A DNA stretch of 25,689 bases from Priapulus caudatus (taxonomy: Eukaryota > Priapulida > Priapulimorpha > Priapulimorphida > Priapulidae), in assembly GCF_000485595.1 (NCBI RefSeq), contig NW_014577548.1, positions 55,321-81,009 on the forward strand, in the 5' to 3' direction. Positions 1 through 10,800 of this stretch are shown in pieces (within the stretch, counting starts at the first letter, position 1; each line of letters starts with the position of its first letter). The notes under the pieces were generated by a model. The model was not told the origin of the DNA, did not search any database, and saw only the letters and a program-made list of their open reading frames with translations. Both the position numbers and the translations under genes were made by a program.

Positions 1-255
1 CATTTCCTCCCTATACCTTAAGTTAAGGAGTGAATGTTCCCCCTTATTTTACACCTCTTGACTTTTGACCTTTGACCCCCAGCATCGACATCCCAACTCG
101 TTTTCGGATTACCCCCCCACGTCCCGAATATCGTGACCGTACGTCGAGCGGTTAAGATTTGTGCCCAACTGTTGACGGACGCACGGACGCACGGACGGAC
201 GGACGATCATGCGATTCTACAAGCTGCATCTGACTATGTCAGATGAGCTAAAAAA
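1..255 (+). repeat. Dispersed repeat, copy A (cut by window start)
   Basis: Nearly the same sequence recurs in the same orientation at 5410-5658: a shared start CATTTCCTCCCTATACC, a CCTTAAGTTAAGG palindrome, a GGAC-rich tract and a shared end. Near the 3' end both copies carry a perfect hairpin, CATCTGAC-TAT-GTCAGATG (here 227-245), followed by GAGCTAAAAA. A hairpin plus a short A-run at the 3' end resembles a non-autonomous retroelement tail, but no tRNA-like head or coding potential was found, so the class is unknown. Confidence 0.8.
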
Positions 256-1716
256 GAAACCGTAAATTGATGTTGTATGGTATGGAGGTGTGTCAATTGT
301 ATGTGTTTGGATAATCGGTGTCTCAGTTTTGTTTTCTCATGCAGCTGTGGAATGTTAATTCTTATGTTAATGGTAATGTGAGGGATGTTTTATATACACA
401 GGTATGGAACGTGTAACGATGCTGTATCTGGGACTTGACAATGTGAGAAAGACATCAATGTTTCCACGTGATCCAAAACGTGTCACACCATAAAACCATG
501 CACAACAACTGTCACAGTCATTTATCAACCCTTAGATCGTGGGCAAAATGTGTGATAGCACTATACTTCAGAAAAACAAGATATTTTGTCTTCGACTGTT
601 TGATGTGTCAATGAGGGTGGTATTTTGTGATGAAAGTTGGTTGCAATATATAAGCTATTTTTTAAATGTACTGAATGCACAATATACATGGATTTTCCAC
701 GTGTTTATTAAATCAACAGGTTCAATTAGCATCCATGTCCAAACCTTAATTTCGTCCCTTGTTATGTGAAATAAACAACAGATCTAATAAATTGGATGTT
801 ACCACACATTAAGACCATTTTTATATTTTGTGTGCATGTGCATGTGCATGTGTATGGCTGCGTGGGTGTTAAACTATGTGAAACATTAAAGCGATTATTG
901 CGAGAATTTTCCAGTGTTTTCACCACTTTCATGACACCTACCGTTATTGCTTGAGTAACAATAAAATGTCTTAGAACCTTCGTATTCACCAAAAACTGCC
1001 AGTTTTGAACTACTGGTTTCGAACTAGTTTTGTAAACATTCGTTTTCTGTTATCTTGAACTAGGCAGAAGTGTGGATTAGCTTGTGGCATCACCGCTTTT
1101 CTGCCCTAGACAAAGCATGGCTCTCAAATCATGCACTTGTTTTCAATTAATCACCGACACAAATACAAGTTTACCAATTCTGCCATTAGGCATTGTCGCG
1201 ACACGATAAAATGCATTGCTGTTACGATGTGTTCATATCCAATTTTTCTATGCTATAACTGCATAAAATCGTAGTATTTTTAATGTTGGTGTAATCAGTG
1301 ATATTTTCGCTGTCAGGTGAGACTATATTCAGCTATGTTTAGTTTTTCCACGCAAAAATCTTGCAATAGTCATTTTAAAATGTAAAAAAAACAACCGTTT
1401 GCTTGTAATAAGATTAACCAGTCATGTTTATTACACAGACAGTCAGTTAATACTTGGGAATTCAAAACGTCTGTCAATCACGTGCAGCACAATTCTACCA
1501 ACCAATGGAATTACATATCACTTCTAATATTTAACTTATCTTTTGCCTACATGTTTTTCCATGTTAAGAAAACATAGCAATTACCTTTCGCAATAGAATG
1601 ATTTTGTTTGAAACTAAGCAATAATTTACGTTGGCAATACATCAGTCATACCATGAACACGTATAATCTGTATATATATTTGTTCATTTGTAATATGAAG
1701 CCATATGTAGAAAATG
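256..1716. other. Gene-free stretch; 3' flank of the TIMELESS gene
   Basis: AT-rich DNA without a recognisable gene. The part next to 1716 should contain the 3' UTR of the minus-strand TIMELESS gene. Short ORFs here (such as 539-769 plus and 762-992 minus) have no recognisable domain, low complexity and no supporting splice structure. Plus-strand AATAAA occurs at 770-775 without an obvious gene before it. Confidence 0.6.
1427..1432 (-). promoter_or_regulatory. Candidate polyadenylation signal of the TIMELESS gene
   Basis: Plus-strand TTTATT reads AATAAA on the minus strand, about 285 bases past the TIMELESS stop codon at 1717-1719. It is the most plausible canonical signal I saw in the near 3' flank. 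A six-base motif in AT-rich DNA is weak evidence alone. Confidence 0.35.
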
Positions 1717-1856
1717 TCACTCACTGTCACTTTCGACTACAGCCCGTCGCTTCACGCTCTTCAACACTATATGGTCATCCACTTCCGATTCTGAACTAGA
1801 ACGTGTGCGTGTGGTAGCTACATCCTGACCGTTGGTCAAGTCAGCCATTGTGTCAC
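1717..1856 (-). CDS. TIMELESS: TIMELESS last exon, ending RRAVVESDSE-stop
   Basis: 140 nt, phase 1 in (split Gly), stop TGA at 1719-1717. It encodes DTMADLTNGQDVATTRTR, SSSESEVDDHIVL and ends KSVKRRAVVESDSE. A basic cluster followed by an acidic end resembles KKKRYQIEDDEDD at the human C-terminus. The acceptor is TTGGCAG|GT. Confidence 0.85.
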
Positions 1857-4800
1857 CTGCCAAGTACAATTATGACAGCAATAGAACAGGGAAAATATGT
1901 CCAAGAATTTTGCTAACAGAAAAAGTGCAATGTTCATTAATAATATTTTGATATCTGTTTCTTTTGGTAGTTTATGACAGTTTTAAAACGAACAAAATTG
2001 GCATTACTACAGATAGCATGCTAAAAAATTCTCATGTTTGATATATAGATATAGATTATATGATATTCTGATGTTTGATGAGTATTCTTGTAATACACAT
2101 AGGGGAGTATATTTTCTATTCTTCACCTGTTTCCTTTTCCACCTGGTGCAGTCCACTCTCAATCTCTGACTCGCTTTCCAACATAGCCATGCGTGTTCGC
2201 TTCTGTGGTTGCTTTGTTGTTGTGCCAATAATTAACCTGTAATTGTGAGAAGTGATCATTTATTTGTTAACGGGATGACAAATCATATATAGGAAAAAAT
2301 AATTAAATTACAAAACTTCCAGTTCATTAATAGTGTAGGTAATGCAGCTTACGTATGCAGAGAAATATAGTGATTAATAGAATCAAACAGATATATTCTC
2401 ATAAATATGAGTAATGTCAATTATATAGAATAATTAATATATTAATTTATGTACGTAAGAATAAATATTACATGTATAAAGAATGCTAGATAGAAGTCTA
2501 GCCACTAGCCAAAGTTTGATTGTTCATGAACGGAATGCTGTCCACTTACCCGTCACTGTCTGATGAATCACTATCCAGCATCCTTTTCGTCCGTCCCGGC
2601 TCGGAGAGCTGTGCTGCGGTGTTGTCCTCCCCTAGCTCCGTAGCCTGCCTTTCACCCTCCTCCTCGTCATCGCTGTCACCGGCAAATGTGCGTCTGACCC
2701 GGCCTCGCTTCGGTACTTTGTCACTCGGCGTTACACGTTGCTTCGAGGCTCGAAGACCTCGCTTCTGTTTCAGCATCTCGAGCCGTTTGTTCTGTTTCGC
2801 GCCACGTCGCGATCCGCTGGCGTTCGCTTTCCGCGACTCGTTCGGTGCTTCCTTCCGCGTGTCGGTAGCGCGCCCTTCTCTGCTTTCTGACATGGACAGC
2901 GGCTCGTCGTTGCCAGGATTCGGCGAAGCATCGAGCGTCCTCTCGGCTTCAGATCGCTTTGCGGAAGCGGCGACGAAAAGTGGCAGCTCGTCGTCCGCGT
3001 CGCTACTGCCGTCTTCGGATCGCCACGCACTCTCACCCACGCGTTCCCTCTTCGACGAAATGTCGCGAGTGGTGCCACCTACGTCGCCGCCGGCGAGTGC
3101 ATCGAGGTCGCTGTCGTCGTCGGCTAACGGCTTGCGTGGTCGCCGCGTCGTCTTTCCTGATTTAGGTAGTTTTCTCGCCAGTGGAGCATCGTCGTCGCTG
3201 GAATCGCTATTGCCATTATTGTGATACGTTGATGCTACAGCGTCAGAGCCACCGCCCGCCCTATAATAAATGCGTGAGGTGTTAATATGGGTCACTGATT
3301 TACCTAATTTACACTTCATCACTAATGGTGATAAATAGATGGATTATTACACATGTGGAAACATACCTTTCCATAAAAAAGTCTTCGGTGACTTCTTTTA
3401 ATATGTTGCTCTCCTTTTTCCTGCCCTTCCTCTTAGCAGGCCTTTTTCCAGATGCTGTCCCATCTGTACTATTACTTTCCATTCTAGTTTCATTCCTCTC
3501 TGGCCTGTAGAGAAACAAAATAATGGTATCTCATAGACCTAGTAGCAATAATACCTACTGACATTCCTATCCAAGTTTCCACATTGATACCACAATTAAA
3601 CAGCAATATTCATTACTCTCAACTCGTGTATCTACACGTCAACACTAATATATCTATACTATAATATGCTATGCATTACCGTATACTATATCTACAGATA
3701 TCTATACTATAAACATATTTATTATATATAAATATATTTCTGACTTCAGTGTATGAAAATGAAAAGTACCTTCTTCTTGCCCTCGTTTCTTTCTCGCCCT
3801 CCTTGCTTTGTTTTCGGCGAGCCTTCCTAGTTTTTTGCAGCTTCTTAGTGCTCTCAGTTGGCTTCATGTGGATGACAGGGATCGCTCGTCCCTCTAGCGC
3901 GGCCGCAAGCACCTCCGCCCGCTCCCGCAAATCCCCCGGACCCAGGGCAGCCGGAACTCTCCAAAACTGCTCCTGTTGTAGCAGAATTGTTGAAGCGATA
4001 CATACTAGATCCACGGACTCCCACCTTTTACCAAACATCCGTGAGTGCATGGCAAAACGTGATAGTTGTCCAGCACATCAAAAAAGATCGCACTGGCTCA
4101 AAAAGTTAACAGACATTGCATCACTGATGCAAATATTGGCAAGGGTTCGAAACATTGCAAATGTTAGGATTGGTGGTTCAATAGTGATTTTCAAAATATT
4201 TCAGTTGTAACCAGACATGAAATTTTTTTATACCTGCCCAGTGATAGGCGGTGACAATCCTAATGCTTTTAGCAGCTTGGTGAATGTTGCTTCCTCTAAT
4301 GCATTTTCATATTCTTCTGTAAGGGGTACTATAGGTACTGGATACATCTCATCTGCAACAAAATGCCAACTTCATACTTTGAACTATCACATAAGCAATG
4401 CCTCTCCCACTGTGCAGCACCACAGTGATGTATGGGGGTATTAGAAACCATGACATTAACCTGCATTAAAACAACAACTGCCGCGGAGCGACAGCGCTCA
4501 TCTAACGTCTACTGCGGTGACTCTGTGGTGGAGTGGTGGGATTCGAGTAAACCCTGTTAGTCCCAAATGTGTTCACATACACGCCGGAAACAGTGGAATG
4601 CACAGGCGATGGTATCAGGAAACCTCTCAAAGGAATGTTCGTTGGGACATCATTTAATGAAAGTTTGCCACGAGATGGCTGCGTACGTTTAAGTGTCTTC
4701 AGCATTAAAGATTGGAAGCTCCCATCGTACGTAGTAGCGAACAACTATTTGCCCAAAAAGATAGGTAAGCACTCATCCATTTACCTACGCCATAGCCTTA

Positions 4801-7800
4801 CAGGCTGCAATTAGAAGAGCTGCACCTGTAACCAATTAACGCAAGGCAAAAACTACACAAGTACACCACACACATGCACTGGCAGTAGCCACTGCGCAGT
4901 GGCCATACGTTACATGTAACATACTGGACAGTACAGAATGCCATAGAATTAATACGATTTAAGGAGCATAAACTTTCTTTAACCAATTTAGCTTTTGAAT
5001 ATTTCACTGCCTGACATTGCAGCCTCATACATCCAGGCATGTATAGCATTCTACTAGCAAACCCGGCCAGTCAAATTCGTCTAACAGACAGTCAAACAAA
5101 TCCATGTTTAACCCTCTCCTTGAGGGTCAAAAGTTATCTGACACTTACTCTTCGCATGTTCAGCAGAAAGTAGATTTCATGGTCCTTTCAATAATGCCAT
5201 AAAAATGCTAGGTCACCGCTGAAACAAAAAAGTTTTTCAATCGCTCTGTCAGACCATGTCCTTAGAAATGTCTAAAATCTGCCCTGTGCCCATTGACTTG
5301 ACCTGTGACTCCAATTTCAGCTACAGTGATGGGCTTTTCCTACCATGATGCTATACACCAACTATCACGAGCCTAGGTCGAGCCATTTAGATTTGTGCCG
5401 CAATTCTTGCATTTCCTCCCTATACCTTAAGTTAAGGAGTGAATGTTCCCCCTTCTTTTACACCTCTTGACCTTTGACTTTGACCCCAGCTTCGACAATC
5501 CCAACTCGTTTGACGATCCCCCCAATGTGCGAATATTCGTGACCGGCGTACGTCGAGCGTTGTAAGATGTTGTGCGCACACTTGTTGACAGACGACGGAC
5601 GGACGGACAATCATGCGATTCTACAAGCTGCATCTGACTATGTCAGATGAGCTAAAAATCCAAGTATAAGACTATTTACTTACAATATAAATACGCTTCA
5701 TTAATTTATTATCGTTATTATCGATAATGCCTTTCAACTAAAACCTCATGTATGTATTGGAAGAAAATTTGTATAAACTGCAAGCAAATACACTAGTGGC
5801 ACCGACCACACAAACAGGTGCCACAATTTTTAAGACATTTTCAGAGTAGCGAACGACGTCTACTGACCTTCTTCATCTCTATCTGTAGCCGTTCTCTCAA
5901 GTGTCGTCTTAAGCCACTGAACAGCGCCCAACAGATCTGCCAACAATCATAACCGTAGTCTTAACGACGTGACTGTTGTGTACGCCATGGAACGTTATAT
6001 TTCTTGCACAATTGATACGGTTAGAGGCTTAATAATTTCAGCAACACTATACAGGCAGGGAGACAAATAAAAACAGCAGATATCAATCATTAGGATTGTA
6101 TATTGATGTAGCATGTCTGACGGAATGCTGGAAAGGAACTAACATAACTAGAGTAGATATATGCAAGTTATCAGCCAATATGATAAATATATGTGTACTC
6201 ATGTTCTATGGTTATGAGCGTGCGTGCTGGCCTTTTCATACCAAAGTATGTAAATGCTCACTCTAATATCAATAAGTTAAAATTTTGTGCTGTACTGTTG
6301 TACAGATAAATGCTATATAATATATTTATTATACATTCACATACGCGATACCTTTCTGCACTGCATTGTTCACCAAATAGCCAAAATCCGATGAATCTCC
6401 CTGTTTCCCATTTTCTTTATCTGACTCTTCATCTGAGCTGCCAGATGTACTGTCAGCACTGCTGGCTGTTGGAGAATCAAGTATGTCTTCTTCAAGGTCA
6501 GAGGGTAACCCTTGTTCTGAGAAAACAAAACATCAAACATGCCATTCTATTGCAATCAAGTACAATGCATTACCAGTAGCAGGGTTAAAAGAAATGATAA
6601 AGGAGCCAGGTACATGATCTTTACTGCATAATTTAAAGAATTCTGGAATTAGTGTGTGCAGCAGGAATGGTGCATTCAGAATGCAGTGACAATGAAGACA
6701 ACGACAAGAACAACATCACTGACCATGCAGTCCACACAAAATCAATAAACAAATAATATTAATAGACTATTCTTCATATATGATATTAGAATCCCTGCCA
6801 CATGAGATAATAGCAGAGTGATTAACATACTAGCTAGCTGTACATGTATTTCTAAACTAAACTACTACATGTACAGTTAAACCAGTGTTAGCAGACATCA
6901 CTATAGAACGAACACCTATATATAAAGGCCACTTTTAAGATTTCCCTCGAGTCACAATAATACAGTTAAACCCCCTCTACAGAACGAATACCTGTCTATA
7001 AAGGACACTTTTCGCTCATTTTGCGCGACCCATACACACAGGTACGATCGCACGTCAAAATTACGCAATACGAAAAATCGCGTGAGAGCGTTCGCACCGA
7101 GATCGCTGGCATCGTCCGACGGCATGTCGTCGGCGTTGTCGCCGTCCGCGCCTCGCGCCGCTGACCGCCGCCGCTTCCGCTTCTTGTGCAGCTGCTTACG
7201 GTCCTGCACTATGCTCAGGCTGAGGCACTTCTCGATGACCTTGTTGCGCGACCTTTTCTGTATCATGTTGTCTAGGATCCTCGCGACCGGATCTGTGGGA
7301 GCGCGCAAAAACGGATGTCAGCGCCGAGAACACAAGAACAGTCGACGTTGGTCATGCGTACAAACGTGCGCTGTAAAGGATTGGCAGTATAACGATAAGT
7401 AATATCTTTATCATAAGAAATACGTATGCATAACGATTGTCACAGGTGTCTATTGCAATTGACGTTGAAACCTCCATGTTAATTTTATTGAAATCAGAAA
7501 TCATAATTGGCACATTTGCATGTTTTTAATGATGGACAGTTACGATCATGAGGCGGAGGTGATGGGATGAGATAAGCTGTGGTTTTTACCGTCAGCATCC
7601 TTAAACTCCTCGTACAATCTCTTCAGCTCGTATTCCTCCTCTTCTTGCCACACGTTCACCGATTTCCGACTGGTGCAATAAGAACAAAAGACGCTATATA
7701 ATGCAGTAAAAGAACACAGATATGAATTTGAATTATTATGAAATTATGAAATTTTCATTGGCTATTGTAAATTAATATTACCGGTCACTGACCGTGCCGT

Positions 7801-10800
7801 GCAGCATTCATAGGGGGCTATACACAGTATAGTATCTAAAAACATGAGTTCCAGAACATGTGACGCATTGTGCAGTGGGCAACAAACACAGTGTAGTGGA
7901 AATATCCAGCACTGTTTGGCAGGGTAAACAAAAGTTAAATAAAAAGTCAAGCATGGCATAGTAGGCACAAACAAAAAGTGGAGGAAGTGACAAGCACTAT
8001 GTAGCTGGCATAAACGGCAAATAGAGAAAATGACATGCACAGTGTAGCAGGCAGAAACAAACAGTGGAGGAAATGACAAGCACTGTGTAGTGGGCCGACA
8101 GACAATCTAAAGGAAATGAATAGTACCATAGTAGAACCAGTAGTAGGCAGAAGCATACTGTGCAGGATACAGCCAACAGAAAGAGAAGCTAGAGGACACA
8201 TAAACTCAAGTATGGTGCAGTGAACAGATATAGAGTACCGTACTCCATATTTTTCGCATACAGATATATTCGCGAATTCAGACTTGACGGGCAATTTCGC
8301 TAGTGGTTAATTTCACGGTCGGTGAATTCCCGGATCAGTGAAGAACAGCGTGTTGTTATTTTGGCATGTTGTTATTTTCGTGGTCAGGGACGCGTTCGCA
8401 AAATTCGCAAAAATTAAACCACCGCGAAATATACAGCGCATATAGTATATAGAGCAGCATACACTTTGTGTTTTTTCAGATCCTTGCTCGACGAGATGAG
8501 TCCCTGTTGCTTCAACTGAAAGACAATCTGCTTTCTGGTCTTGCTATCCATCAAATGTTCTGCTACCAAATCGATAACATCCTTCTCTGCAATAATTTAT
8601 GTTTTGCGGCATTAATTACTGCATGCAACCTGCAGTTATTCGCTTTAGCAGCGGCACACAGGGCCACATTTTTTCTCCCAAAAATGGTTTGCCCGCAGAT
8701 GCATAGTTCAGTGGAGAAACATTGTATAACACTTGTATAATTTACACAAGAACAAATTGCAAATGACACTTTGTTGTTTAGCGCAGACAGCGTTGACGAG
8801 AGGGCATTTTCAGTATTACCTGGATCTTCAACATCCTTGTACTGGTAGAACAATCTCTCCAACTCAGATTCCTGCTCTTCAGTCCATAACATCTTGCTAC
8901 GGCTGGCACTGTAAAATCATGCGTTAAACTGTACTGCTAAGCTTCAATGAAAGATAACAGAACTGTGTGCTGCATATGTATACATATTATTATTATACGG
9001 TCATCTATTTGGATTTCAAAGATACAGTACTAGAGAAGCATGACATGCAAGCTGAAACTGCACAAATTACATTATTGAATACTGCTGCTCATAAATAGAA
9101 AACATGATTAATAAAAAAAACTACACTCGAGCACGGCACGCACACGTCTTAACAAACACACCCATGTACATTTATCTGTGTAATATTGCAGCAAGTACGT
9201 GTACGTATGCATGTCTGTGACTGCATGTTTGGATTTGCTTCTCCAATAAATCTAGCCCCTTATAAACCTTCCCTATCAAAGATCACGCTACTGCATATTT
9301 TGACTGTATACGTCTTCCACGAATAAACTGTATCTCACTTCTGCACTGTGTCATCATATCCAGATTCTATGGCATTCACATCCTTAGCAGTCTTCCAGAA
9401 CAGCAGCTCCACCACCAGCTTTGGGTTTGTCGGCAACATCGAGAAGAACTGACTAACGACGTACTTGGCAAACGTGCCAAGCTCCTGAAATCATGCAAAA
9501 TAGCTTAGATGAGAACTCAGCAAGTGTTTACAGTAGCATGATGAACACTGGGCTTGCATCCTGTAGGCCACTAGCTTGTCGCCCTGCTAGCTTATGTATA
9601 CCATCGCCTGGCATATCTATCCTATCTGGGGGTTTATCTGGATAATTGTATTTAGTACCTAATAATTTATTTTGCGAAACAATTAATCCGTTTGTGAATT
9701 TGGACACAGAGAGATTTGGTCGAAAGGTCAGGGGTTTTGGGCCCCCTAAAAGATTTGGTATGCATATAGCTATATTTGGCTGAATTTTTTTTGAATTAAA
9801 TTGAAACTGTTTTTTTGGTGAAATTACTGAATAAGATATGGTTTTAATAAAAAAAATGGTTGCAATTGTAAAATAAACATGTACAGACGAATTGTAAAAA
9901 CAATTTTAGGTAAACATTGGCTTTTAAATTATGAATTCTGACCTTCGTAGGGATCGTGAAGAGGTCCGATAGTCAGACCTAAATCTGCCTGAAATATAAC
10001 TCTGCTATCTCTAATGATACAGGATACAGCTATATCACACAGACACAATAATAAACAGGTTTTCTCGTTATTTTGGTCATGTCTACCCCGCACCCTATGA
10101 CATTAATACTTCCAGGTTTAAATCTCGTGTCATCTCCACTTCTTTAATGAATTCTCGCATTACATAAAATCACAAGCTCAAAACACTTAAATGGGCAGAG
10201 GCACCACATGAAATGTCCCTTCACCTTGAAGCCAGTCGACCTGCCGGAGACCTGTTCCTTTAGAACAGCTTGTAAGACGCGAAACATGCTGGCCTGGAAG
10301 AGCAGTGGCACCATCTTGAGGTCGAAGGCAACTCGATGCATCATCTTGACGAGACAGTGGTTCGTGTGAGGCTCATTGGTGCGGTAATACTTCAGTAACT
10401 CGGCATATGGCTTCAGTATGGTGGGGTTTGCAAAGCTGAAAGATAGGATTTGTGGATACAGGATAGGATGCAGTGCTTACACTTTCAATGGTTACAGGAA
10501 TCGACAATAACATCACATTGCCTTTGTAGCTTTAATAATTATCATGAATATATGTATATTTATATTTATTAGTGTAGTTTAATCACAAGGAATTGTGATA
10601 AGTTGTGTAAGAACATAAGAATGCCACGTTTTGATTAACAATGATGGTAGGCATGTACACGAAGGAACACATGTAGTGACTTATTAGAAGGCAGTTAGTT
10701 ATTCATCTTGCATGTTGGAATTTTTAGTTACCATTTCAAGAAATCTTTAAAGTTGAATTCCTTTTCGCAAGTGACATCTGCTAGCCTCTCATACTCCTCT

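Noticed and set aside
539-769. Plus-strand 76-codon ORF with nearby AATAAA
   Set aside because: No domain, no signal peptide, AT-rich composition like the flanks, and no recognisable upstream exon.
2520-3224. 234-codon plus-strand ORF
   Set aside because: It is the antisense shadow of the 711-nt TIMELESS exon, whose minus-strand frame has matching splice phases and family motifs. The plus frame is a Ser-rich composition artefact.
7762-8294. Cys/Phe-rich minus-strand ORFs
   Set aside because: They are translations of the 43-bp intronic minisatellite and foldback element, inside a TIMELESS intron.
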